A DNA stretch of 5,822 nucleotides from Pseudomonadota bacterium. GTDB lineage: Bacteria > Pseudomonadota > Gammaproteobacteria > Steroidobacterales > Steroidobacteraceae. Below, in pieces: positions 1 through 5,822 of the stretch. Within the stretch, counting starts at the first letter, position 1, and the number at the start of each line of letters is the position of its first letter. Under the pieces are notes generated by a model, which had not been told where the DNA came from, did not search any database, and saw nothing but the letters and a program-made list of their open reading frames with translations. The position numbers and the translations under genes were made by a program. The stretch lies in NCBI GenBank assembly GCA_021781775.1, contig JAJXWE010000130.1:1-5822 (forward strand). The letters run 5' to 3'.

Positions 1-2
1 TC

Positions 3-962
3 GAGGCGGTGTTCGAGGATCCGGCGCTGAAGCGCGAAGTGTTCGAGCGGCTCGATCGGAACACCCCGCCGCACGCCATCCTCGCCAGCAATACCTCGAC
101 CCTCGACATCGACCGGCTGGCCGCCTCGACCGGCCGGCCGCAGCAGGTCGTCGGCACGCATTTCTTCAGTCCGGCGCACGTGATGAAGCTGATGGAGAAC
201 GTGCGCGGCACGGCGAGCTCCCCGCAGACGCTCGCCACCGTGATGGCCCTTGCCAAGCGGCTCGGCAAGATCCCGGTGCTCGCGGGCAACTGCGACGGAT
301 TCATCGGCAACCGCATGCTGCAATACTACGGGGCGGAGGCGGAGCGATTGTTGGAGGAGGGCGCGGTGCCCGAGCAGGTCGACGCGGTGATCGAGTCATT
401 CGGCTTCGCCATGGGTCCGCTCGCGATGCGTGATCTGTCGGGCAATGATGTGGGCTGGGCAATCCGTCGCAACCGCATCCTGCCCGCCGATGAGCGCTGG
501 TCGCCGATCCTCGAGCGCATGGCCGCTCAGGGGCGCCTGGGGCGCAAGAGCGGCCAGGGCTTCTACCGGTACGAGGGCGGCCGGCGGCTGCACAATCCCG
601 AGGCGCTCGAGCTGATCGAGTCGGTCTCGCGCGAGCTCGGGATCGAGCGGCGCGCCATCCCCGATGAGGAGATCCTCACCCGCCTGCTGCATCCGCTGGT
701 CAACGAAGGGGCGAAGATCCTCGCCGAGGGTATCGCCAGCAGGCCGGGCGACATCGACGTGGTGTACGTCCACGGCTACGGCTTCCCCGCCTACAAGGGG
801 GGGCCGATGTACTGGTCCGAGCAGGATGGGCTCGAGAAGGTCATCGCGACCCTCGAACGACTGGCGCCGAGCCACGGTCAGCGCTGGCGGCCCGCCGCGC
901 GTTTGCTCGAGGCGGCGCGACGGGGCCGCTGGGATGAAGCCGCAGGCTCTGATCCGGCTTGA
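3..962 (+). CDS. 3-hydroxyacyl-CoA dehydrogenase, C-terminal part of a probable multifunctional beta-oxidation enzyme (5' end cut by window edge)
   Basis: The reading frame is open from the left edge to TGA at 960-962, leaving 319 visible residues; the true start lies upstream. The visible part begins late in the NAD-binding domain, at EAVFEDPALK. It carries SNTSTL (visible residues 29-34), then HFFSPAH with the catalytic His at visible residue 53 and its partner Glu at 65, the 12-residue spacing known for this dehydrogenase family. GFIGNRM (99-105) opens the first C-terminal domain, which ends near GRKSGQGFYRY. A second copy of that domain follows at about residues 224-315, with GYGFPAYKGGPMYW. 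Two tandem C-terminal domains and this ending are typical of FadJ/peroxisomal-type enzymes with an N-terminal enoyl-CoA hydratase, so I infer such a domain upstream. It would oxidise L-3-hydroxyacyl-CoA to 3-ketoacyl-CoA with NAD+ in the cytosol. A stand-alone dehydrogenase of about 500 residues with a duplicated C-terminal domain is the alternative. Confidence 0.93.
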   Translation, partial: EAVFEDPALKREVFERLDRNTPPHAILASNTSTLDIDRLAASTGRPQQVVGTHFFSPAHVMKLMENVRGTASSPQTLATVMALAKRLGKIPVLAGNCDGFIGNRMLQYYGAEAERLLEEGAVPEQVDAVIESFGFAMGPLAMRDLSGNDVGWAIRRNRILPADERWSPILERMAAQGRLGRKSGQGFYRYEGGRRLHNPEALELIESVSRELGIERRAIPDEEILTRLLHPLVNEGAKILAEGIASRPGDIDVVYVHGYGFPAYKGGPMYWSEQDGLEKVIATLERLAPSHGQRWRPAARLLEAARRGRWDEAAGSDPA

Positions 963-987
963 CCGCGATATGAAATAAATGTACGTT
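959..987 (+). promoter_or_regulatory. possible sigma70-type promoter for the regulator gene
   Basis: TTGACC at 959-964 matches the -35 consensus in five of six positions and overlaps the stop codon of the upstream gene. Seventeen bases later TACGTT (982-987) matches the -10 consensus in only three of six. TATGAA at 969-974 is a better -10-like hexamer but has no good -35 at the right distance. The region is markedly AT-rich compared with the surrounding coding DNA. Transcription from here would be overlapped by the PsrA-type repeat, as expected of an autorepressed gene. The promoter itself is weakly supported. Confidence 0.25.
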
Positions 988-1002
988 TAAAACGATTGTT
1001 TG
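984..1002 (+). promoter_or_regulatory. PsrA-type operator candidate (AAAC-N4-GTTT inverted repeat)
   Basis: AAAC at 990-993, GATT at 994-997 and GTTTG at 998-1002 fit the published Pseudomonas PsrA site, G/C-AAAC-N2-4-GTTT-G/C, except that the outer 5' base is A. A second, overlapping palindrome, CGTTT-A-AAACG (984-994), shares the AAAC half-site, so three half-sites lie in 19 bases. The repeat ends a few bases before the first possible start codon of the PsrA-like regulator, which suggests autorepression. By eye I found no other AAAC/GTTT pair with this spacing in the window. Binding by this regulator is inferred from the near-identical recognition region and has not been shown. Confidence 0.5.
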
Positions 1003-1006
1003 AGTT

Positions 1007-1717
1007 GTGGAGCCGGTGAAATCAATCCCGCCATCCGTCGACGATTCCTGTCTCGAGCCGAAGTATTCCGAGACCGCCATGCGGATCCTCGATGCGGCGG
1101 AGCGGCTGTTCGTCGAGTTTGGACTGGAAGCGACCTCGCTGCGCCAGATTACGCAGCAGGCGGCCGTCAATCTGGCCGCGGTGAACTACCACTTTCGCTC
1201 CAAGGACGCCTTGTTCGATGCGGTGTTCGCGCGCCGCTTCGCGCCGTGGGCCCGTGATTGCCTGGACGAGCTCGATGCGCTCGAGACGCGGGTGGCCGCG
1301 GGGCAGGGCACCATCGATGTCGAGTCGGTGGTGATGTGCTACGTGCGTCCGGCGTTCGCGCTCTCGAAGGATCCCGCGCGCGGCGGTGCGCTGTTCGTGC
1401 GCCTGTTCTCGCGCGTGCTGGTGGAAAACCACCGTCAGCTGCGCGAGAGGCTCTCGCGCGACTGGGGTCATCTCGTGGCACGCTACACCACCGCGCTCGG
1501 GCGAGCGCTGCCGCTACTCGCGAGCGATGAGGTGGCCTGGCGGTTGCACCTCGGCTTCAGCGTGATGTTTCACGCGTTCGCCGGCAACGACATCCTGAAG
1601 CTTTTCGGTCGCTCCGCCGTCTCGGCTCGCGACCCGGATCTGATCGTCAAGCACGTGGTGCCGTTCGTGGTGGCGGGCATGAGCGCCACGACGGGCGACA
1701 AGCCCTCCGCAGCGTGA
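1007..1717 (+). CDS. TetR-family transcriptional regulator, PsrA-like (fatty-acid responsive)
   Basis: The longest version is 236 residues. Residues 24-70 form a TetR-type helix-turn-helix: MRILDAAERLF, then GLEATSLRQITQQAAVNLAAVNYHF and SKDALFDAVFARRF. The segment VNLAAVNYHF-SK-AL is what I recall for Pseudomonas PsrA, and the C-terminal region (ALFVRLFSRVL, WRLHLGF, HVVPFVVAGM) also follows that protein. PsrA binds long-chain fatty acids or acyl-CoA and derepresses beta-oxidation genes; here the neighbours are beta-oxidation genes, so the same role is likely. The start is uncertain. An in-frame TGA at 1001-1003 limits it to GTG 1007, GTG 1016 or ATG 1079. GTG 1016 has a GGAG only 3 bases upstream, GTG 1007 has no clear ribosome site, and ATG 1079 would clip the first helix. 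I keep 1007 as the most inclusive choice. It is probably cotranscribed with the next two genes. Confidence 0.9.
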   Translation: MEPVKSIPPSVDDSCLEPKYSETAMRILDAAERLFVEFGLEATSLRQITQQAAVNLAAVNYHFRSKDALFDAVFARRFAPWARDCLDELDALETRVAAGQGTIDVESVVMCYVRPAFALSKDPARGGALFVRLFSRVLVENHRQLRERLSRDWGHLVARYTTALGRALPLLASDEVAWRLHLGFSVMFHAFAGNDILKLFGRSAVSARDPDLIVKHVVPFVVAGMSATTGDKPSAA

Positions 1718-1764
1718 AGGCTGTGGAGGAAGTGAGCGGTCCGGCCGCAGCGGGCCGCAGTAGC

Positions 1765-1769
1765 AGGGG
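1765..1769 (+). promoter_or_regulatory. ribosome binding site of the fadN-like gene
   Basis: AGGGG lies 5 bases before ATG 1775. An in-frame TGA at 1733-1735, with no ATG, GTG or TTG codon between it and 1775, leaves this ATG as the earliest possible start, so the site and the start support each other. Confidence 0.6.
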
Positions 1770-1774
1770 CAGAC

Positions 1775-4144
1775 ATGTCTGACACGAATTTCATCATCCG
1801 CAAGGTGGCCGTGCTCGGGGCGGGCGTGATGGGTGCGCAGATTGCCGCGCACCTGGTGAACGCCCAGGTGCCGACGCTGCTGTACGATCTGCCCGATCGG
1901 GAGGGCGGCAGCGGCATCGTGCTGAAAGCGATCGGCGCGCTGCGCAAGCAGCAACCCGCGCCGCTCGCGGCCGCCGGCCTCGAGGCGTTCCTCGAGCCGG
2001 CCAACTACGCGAGCGATCTCGAACGGCTCGCCGAGTGCGACTTGGTGATCGAGGCGATCGCCGAGCGGCTCGACTGGAAGCGCGAGCTGTACCACAAGGT
2101 CGCCCCGGCGCTCGGATCCGGGGCGATCTTCGCGACCAACACCTCGGGGCTGTCGATCGAGGCGCTCGCCGGCGCCTGTCCGCCGGCGTTGCGCGAGCGC
2201 TTCTGCGGCGTGCACTTCTTCAATCCGCCGCGCTACATGCGTCTCGCCGAGCTCATCCCCTGCGCTGCCAGCGCCCCGGCGATGCTCGATCAGCTCGAGA
2301 CGTTCCTCGTCACGACGCTCGGCAAGGGCGTGATCCGCGCCAAGGACACCCCGAACTTTGTCGCCAACCGGGTTGGTGTGTTTTCGATGCTCGCGACGGT
2401 CGCCAACGCGGCCAAGTACCACCTGCGCTTCGATGTCGTCGACGACCTGACCGGCCCGAAACTCGGCCGACCCAAGTCCGCCACGTTCCGCACCGCCGAT
2501 GTGGTGGGCCTCGATACGTTCGCGCACGTGGTGCGCACCATGCGCGAGGGCCTGCCGCAGGATCCCTGGCAGGGGCTCTACAGCCCGCCACCTTGGCTGG
2601 AGAAACTAATCGCCGCCGGCGCGCTCGGGGCCAAGACTCAAGTCGGCATCTATCAAAAGAAGGGCCGTGACCTCTACGTGCTCGATCCGGCGAGCGGCGC
2701 GTACCTGCCGGCCGGGGAGAAGGCCGACGCGGCGGTGAGCGAGCTGCTCAGGATCGCCGATCCGGCCGAGCGCATCGCGGCGCTGCGTGCGAGCGCGCAT
2801 CCGCAGGCGAAATTCATCTGGGCTGCCTTGCGCGACACGTTCCAGTACGTCGCCTACCACCTCGCGGATATCGCCCACTCGGCGCGCGACGTGGATCTGG
2901 CGATGCGCTGGGGGTTCGGCTGGCAGCGCGGGCCATTCGAGCTGTGGCAGGCGGCCGGCTGGGCGCGCGTGACCGAATGGATCGAGGCGGATATCCGCGC
3001 CGGGGAGACGCTCTCGAGCGCGCCGCTGCCCGATTGGGTGCGCGAGGCCGGGCGCGCCGGCGTGCATTCCCCCGAGGGCTCGTACGATGCCGGGGCGAAG
3101 CGGCTCGTGCGGCGCTCGGAGCTGCCCGTGTATCGGCGCCAGCTCGCGCCCACGGCGCTCCTCGGCGAGCGGCACGAGCTCGGCGAGACTGTCTACGACA
3201 ACGGCGCGGTGCGCGCCTTCACCAGCGGCGACGGGGTACTGGTGGCCTCGCTGCAGACCAAGGCCCACTCGATCAGCCCCGAGGCACTCGAGGGTCTGAA
3301 TCAGGCGATCGACCTCGCCGAGACGCGCTTCCGGGCGCTGGTGTTCTGGCAGAGCGAGCCGCCGTTTTCCGTCGGCGCGAATCTCGAGTCGCTGCGTCCG
3401 GCGCTCGCGGCCGGCGACTGGGCAGCGATCGAGGCGGTCATTGCGCACTTCCAGAGGACCTCGATGCGCCTGCGCTACAGCCTGATCCCGACGGTGGCGG
3501 CAACCCAGGGTTATGTCTTTGGCGGCGGCTGCGAATTTGTCCTGCACTGCGACCGGGTGGTCGCCGCGCTCGAATCGTACGTCGGCCTGGTCGAGGCCGG
3601 GGTCGGACTGCTGCCCGGCGGCGGCGGCTGCAAGGAGTTTGCGCGCCGCGCCGCGCATGAGAGCCGCGGCGATCTGCTGGCGGCGCTGAAGGACTACTAC
3701 ATGGCGATCGCCACCGCGAAGGTGGCCGGCAGCGGCATCGAGGCGCGGCAGAACGGTTATCTGCGCCCGAGCGACGTGGTGTTGTTCAATCCCGACGAGC
3801 TGCTCTACGTGGCCAAGCAGCAGGCGCTGGCGCTCGCCGAGGCGGGCTATCGCCCGCCGCTGTCCGGCGCGCGCTTCCCGGTCGCCGGCCGCACGGGCGC
3901 AGCGTCGATCAAAGCGCAGCTGATCAATCTGCTCGAGGGGCATTTCATCAGCGCGTACGACTTCGAGATCGGCGCGCGCATCGCCGAGGTGATGACCGGT
4001 GGTGACCTCGATGCCGGGACCGAGGTCGAGGAGTCCTGGATCCTCGCGCTCGAGCGGCGCCACTTCCTCGCGCTGCTGCAGAACCCCAAGACCCAGGAGC
4101 GCATCGTGCACACGCTCAAGACCGGCAAACCGCTGCGCAACTGA
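1775..4144 (+). CDS. fadN: FadN-type bifunctional 3-hydroxyacyl-CoA dehydrogenase / enoyl-CoA hydratase
   Basis: The protein has 789 residues, the same length I recall for Bacillus subtilis FadN, and shares its C terminus (KPLRN). The domain order is the reverse of E. coli FadB/FadJ. The N-terminal Rossmann fold has GAGVMG at 15-20 and Asp38 for NAD binding. TNTSGLS follows at 121-127. The catalytic pair is His147 in HFFNPPRY with Glu159, and DTPNFVANR (191-199) opens the dehydrogenase C-terminal domain, which includes GRPKSATFRTADVVGLDTFAH. A second, shorter dehydrogenase C-domain-like segment lies around 345-430 (MRWGFGWQRGPFELW). The crotonase domain runs from about 480 to 690: FSVGANL (531-537) and GGGCE (583-587) form the oxyanion-hole region, and Glu587 and Glu607 keep the 20-residue spacing of the two catalytic glutamates of enoyl-CoA hydratase. 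Both activities therefore look intact. It would hydrate 2-enoyl-CoA and oxidise the product with NAD+. The thiolase gene follows after 21 bases, as in fadNA operons. Confidence 0.95.
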   Translation: MSDTNFIIRKVAVLGAGVMGAQIAAHLVNAQVPTLLYDLPDREGGSGIVLKAIGALRKQQPAPLAAAGLEAFLEPANYASDLERLAECDLVIEAIAERLDWKRELYHKVAPALGSGAIFATNTSGLSIEALAGACPPALRERFCGVHFFNPPRYMRLAELIPCAASAPAMLDQLETFLVTTLGKGVIRAKDTPNFVANRVGVFSMLATVANAAKYHLRFDVVDDLTGPKLGRPKSATFRTADVVGLDTFAHVVRTMREGLPQDPWQGLYSPPPWLEKLIAAGALGAKTQVGIYQKKGRDLYVLDPASGAYLPAGEKADAAVSELLRIADPAERIAALRASAHPQAKFIWAALRDTFQYVAYHLADIAHSARDVDLAMRWGFGWQRGPFELWQAAGWARVTEWIEADIRAGETLSSAPLPDWVREAGRAGVHSPEGSYDAGAKRLVRRSELPVYRRQLAPTALLGERHELGETVYDNGAVRAFTSGDGVLVASLQTKAHSISPEALEGLNQAIDLAETRFRALVFWQSEPPFSVGANLESLRPALAAGDWAAIEAVIAHFQRTSMRLRYSLIPTVAATQGYVFGGGCEFVLHCDRVVAALESYVGLVEAGVGLLPGGGGCKEFARRAAHESRGDLLAALKDYYMAIATAKVAGSGIEARQNGYLRPSDVVLFNPDELLYVAKQQALALAEAGYRPPLSGARFPVAGRTGAASIKAQLINLLEGHFISAYDFEIGARIAEVMTGGDLDAGTEVEESWILALERRHFLALLQNPKTQERIVHTLKTGKPLRN

Positions 4145-4150
4145 GCGGCC

Positions 4151-4156
4151 AGGGAG
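4151..4156 (+). promoter_or_regulatory. ribosome binding site of the thiolase gene
   Basis: AGGGAG lies 9 bases before ATG 4166, in the 21-base gap after the fadN-like stop codon. With so short a gap and a good ribosome site there is little room for a separate promoter, which supports cotranscription. Confidence 0.65.
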
Positions 4157-4165
4157 ACCTCCGTC

Positions 4166-5368
4166 ATGACCAAACCGATCCAAGACGCCTACATCGTGGC
4201 GGCCACCCGTACGCCGGTGGGCAAGGCGCCCCGTGGCGTGCTGCGCCAGGTGCGCCCCGACGACCTGCTGGTCCACGCCCTGCGCCGCGCGCTCGCACAG
4301 ACGCCGGTCATCGAGCCGCGGCACGTCGAGGACGTGGTGGTCGGCTGCGCCTTCCCCGAGGCCGAGCAGGGCCTGAACATGGCGCGCGTGGCCGCGCTCC
4401 TCGCCGGACTGCCGGACACGGTGCCGGGCGTCACGGTCAACCGCTACTGCTCTTCGGGTCTGAACGCGGTGCAGATCGCCGCCGACCGCATCCGGCTCGG
4501 CGAGGCCGACGTGGTGATTGCCGGGGGCGCCGAGTCGATGTCCATGGTGCCCATGATGGGCAACAAGGTTGCGATCAACCCGCGGGTGTTCGAGCGCGAG
4601 GAGAATTACGCCATCGCCTTCGGCATGGGCATCACGGCCGAGAAGGTCGCGAGCCAATGGCGCGTCTCACGCGAGGACCAGGATGCGTTTGCCCTGGAGT
4701 CGCACCGGCGTGCACTCGCCGCGCGTGCCACTGGCGGATTCAGCGCGGAGATCTCGCCGCTCGAGGTTACCGCGCGCAGCCCGGAGTTCGCCACCGGCGA
4801 GGTGCGTACGGCGGTCAGGACCGTAAGCGAGGACGAGGGGCCACGTGTGGACAGCTCGCTTGAGGCGCTCGCGAAGCTCAAGCCGGTCTTCGACGCCAAA
4901 GGCAGCGTCACCGCCGGCAACAGTTCGCAGACCTCCGACGGTGCGGCCGCCGTCATCCTCGTCTCGGAGGCGGCGCTGAAGCGCTACAACCTGACGCCGC
5001 TCGCGCGCTACGTGACCTTCGCCGTCAAGGGCGTGCCGCCGGCCATCATGGGCATCGGCCCGAAGGAGGCGGTGCCGGCGGCGCTGGCGCGCGCGGGATT
5101 GAAGCAGGACGCGTTGCAGTGGATCGAGCTCAACGAGGCGTTCGCCGCGCAGTCCCTGGCGGTGATCCGCGACCTGGGACTCGATCCGGCGCGCGTCAAT
5201 CCGCACGGCGGGGCGATCGCGCTCGGCCACCCGCTCGGGGCCACCGGTGCGATCCGCACTGCCACGCTGGTGCACGGCATGCGCCACCAGGGCCGCAAGG
5301 GCTACGGCATGGTCACCATGTGCATCGGCACCGGCATGGGCGCGGCGGGGATCTTCGAGGTGTTCTGA
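4166..5368 (+). CDS. fadA: acetyl-CoA C-acyltransferase (3-ketoacyl-CoA thiolase), FadA type
   Basis: This 400-residue protein is a full-length degradative thiolase. The nucleophilic Cys95 sits in NRYCSSGLN, the other active-site motifs are NEAFA (323-327), His355 in GGAIALGHPLGATG, and Cys386 in MCIGTGMGAAGIFE. GGAESMS (120-126) and AGNSSQTSDGAA (250-261) are also typical. Phrases such as RPDDL, PEAEQGLNMAR, AGLPDTVPGVTVNRYCSSGL and VTAGNSSQTSDGAAAV match what I recall of B. subtilis FadA, the partner of FadN, better than E. coli FadI. It would cleave 3-ketoacyl-CoA with CoA to acetyl-CoA and a chain two carbons shorter, taking the product of the enzyme encoded just upstream. A biosynthetic acetoacetyl-CoA thiolase (PhaA) is less likely given the context. 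No missing residue or frame break is visible. Confidence 0.95.
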   Translation: MTKPIQDAYIVAATRTPVGKAPRGVLRQVRPDDLLVHALRRALAQTPVIEPRHVEDVVVGCAFPEAEQGLNMARVAALLAGLPDTVPGVTVNRYCSSGLNAVQIAADRIRLGEADVVIAGGAESMSMVPMMGNKVAINPRVFEREENYAIAFGMGITAEKVASQWRVSREDQDAFALESHRRALAARATGGFSAEISPLEVTARSPEFATGEVRTAVRTVSEDEGPRVDSSLEALAKLKPVFDAKGSVTAGNSSQTSDGAAAVILVSEAALKRYNLTPLARYVTFAVKGVPPAIMGIGPKEAVPAALARAGLKQDALQWIELNEAFAAQSLAVIRDLGLDPARVNPHGGAIALGHPLGATGAIRTATLVHGMRHQGRKGYGMVTMCIGTGMGAAGIFEVF

Positions 5369-5445
5369 GGCGTCGCGCCGCTCGGCGGGGACGACTTGTG
5401 CCCTGCCGCGCCGCCCTGCGACACTGCGCGGCCCCAGCCGGCCGT

Positions 5446-5449
5446 GGAG
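5446..5449 (+). promoter_or_regulatory. ribosome binding site deciding the start of the class V enzyme gene
   Basis: GGAG lies 8 bases before GTG 5458. The frame is open far upstream, back into the thiolase gene, with other possible starts at GTG 5398 and TTG 5452, but only GTG 5458 has a well-spaced ribosome site and leaves a short leader before the first conserved motif. Confidence 0.5.
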
Positions 5450-5457
5450 CATTGCGC

Positions 5458-5822
5458 GTGGCCCTATCTGCCCCCCAGGCGTCGCTCTGGGAGCTTGATC
5501 CGCAGGTTCTCTACCTCAATCACGGCTCCTTCGGCGCCTGTCCGGCGGCGGTGCTGCGCGAGCAGTCCCAGCTGCGCACCCGCCTTGAGCGCGAACCGGT
5601 CGATTTTCTCGTCGAGACCCTCCCGGGGGCGCTCGATGCGGTGCGCCAGATACTCGCGGTGTTCGTCGGCGCCGATGCCGCCGATCTGGTCTTCGTCCCG
5701 AACGCCACCACCGGCGTCAACGCCGTGCTGCACTCGCTGAGGCTCGCCCCGGGGGATGAGCTGCTGGTCACGACGCAAACCTACGGCGCCTGCCGCAAGA
5801 GCGCCGAGTTCGTGGCGGCGCG
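5458..5822 (+). CDS. class V aminotransferase-fold PLP-dependent enzyme, isopenicillin-N-epimerase-like (3' end cut by window edge)
   Basis: This frame stays open to the right edge, giving 121 complete codons. With the GTG start it reads MALSAPQASLWELDPQVLYL, then the hallmark LNHGSFGACP at residues 20-29. EREPVDFL, then DLVFVPNATTGVNAVLHSL and APGDELLVTTQTYGACRK follow in the order seen in CefD-like members of the class V family, where the N-A-T-T region contacts the PLP phosphate. The lysine that forms the Schiff base would lie beyond the window, so catalytic competence cannot be judged. Many proteins annotated as isopenicillin N epimerase are not involved in antibiotic synthesis; the real substrate here is unknown. 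The 89-base gap and different function suggest it is not part of the beta-oxidation unit, though readthrough is possible because I see no terminator between them. Confidence 0.85.
   Translation, partial: MALSAPQASLWELDPQVLYLNHGSFGACPAAVLREQSQLRTRLEREPVDFLVETLPGALDAVRQILAVFVGADAADLVFVPNATTGVNAVLHSLRLAPGDELLVTTQTYGACRKSAEFVAA

Noticed and set aside
9..962. GTG at position 9 as the true start of the first gene
   Set aside because: The codons before it (3-8) are in frame and fit the conserved dehydrogenase sequence, and a start here would lack the NAD-binding glycine motif, so the gene is simply cut by the window edge.
1736..1760. GCGG/CCGC hairpin and an 8-base GGCCGCAG direct repeat (1743-1750, 1753-1760) before fadN
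   Set aside because: The hairpin has only a 4-bp stem and no T-run, and the direct repeat is short and made of common GC-rich words. Neither is distinguishable from chance.
1732..1782. Tiny open frame GTG 1732 to TGA 1780-1782 overlapping the fadN start, which could be a coupling leader peptide
   Set aside because: It has only 16 codons, the GGAGGA is just one base from the GTG, and the peptide shows no attenuator-like residue run.
1514..2527. Antisense open frame of 337 codons across the regulator end and the fadN start
   Set aside because: It has the same GC-driven shadow character: it overlaps two supported genes and shows no family motif.
2606..4657. Long antisense open frame of 683 codons opposite the fadN- and thiolase-coding region
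   Set aside because: It spans two clearly real genes on the other strand, its translation is rich in Arg, His and Gly with no recognisable domain, and long antisense frames are expected where the sense third position is strongly G/C.
5376..5387. CGCC-GCTC-GGCG hairpin just after the thiolase stop, considered as a terminator
   Set aside because: The stem is only 4-5 bp and is followed by GGGGACGACTT rather than a T-run.
4667..5452. Antisense open frame of 261 codons opposite the thiolase
   Set aside because: Its composition is that of a mirror frame, it shows no motif, and the thiolase on the sense strand is complete and certain.

Overview
The window comes from a GC-rich bacterial chromosome. 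It looks gammaproteobacterial: the regulator closely resembles Pseudomonas PsrA, and every gene has the strong G/C third-position bias of a GC-rich genome. That taxonomic guess is inference. All five genes I can support lie on the + strand and gaps are short (44, 57, 21 and 89 bases), so there is no long empty stretch. I see no RNA gene, insertion sequence, CRISPR array or phage feature.

Layout: (1) 3-962, the 3' part of a 3-hydroxyacyl-CoA dehydrogenase with two tandem C-terminal domains, probably the back half of a hydratase/dehydrogenase multifunctional enzyme whose front lies outside the window. (2) 963-1006, a short AT-rich gap with a PsrA-type inverted repeat (AAAC-N4-GTTT) and a weak sigma70-like promoter. 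(3) 1007-1717, a PsrA-like TetR-family regulator. (4) 1775-4144, a 789-residue FadN-type enzyme with the dehydrogenase at the N terminus and the crotonase (enoyl-CoA hydratase) domain at the C terminus. (5) 4166-5368, an acetyl-CoA acyltransferase (thiolase) closest to the FadA of fadNA operons. (6) 5458-right edge, the start of a class V (isopenicillin-N-epimerase-like) PLP-dependent enzyme, probably unrelated to the rest.

Functionally this is a fatty-acid beta-oxidation locus. The FadN-type protein would carry out hydration and NAD-dependent oxidation of 2-enoyl-CoA, and the thiolase would release acetyl-CoA. The regulator probably senses long-chain acyl-CoA or free fatty acid and represses its own transcription unit, which likely continues into the fadN- and fadA-like genes. 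No acyl-CoA dehydrogenase (FadE) is in the window, so the first oxidation step must be encoded elsewhere. A second multifunctional dehydrogenase sits immediately upstream, giving two parallel beta-oxidation enzymes of apparently opposite domain order side by side.

I did not find a clearly new biological system. The best leads are the PsrA-type operator placed almost on the regulator's start codon, and the pairing of the two dehydrogenase architectures.
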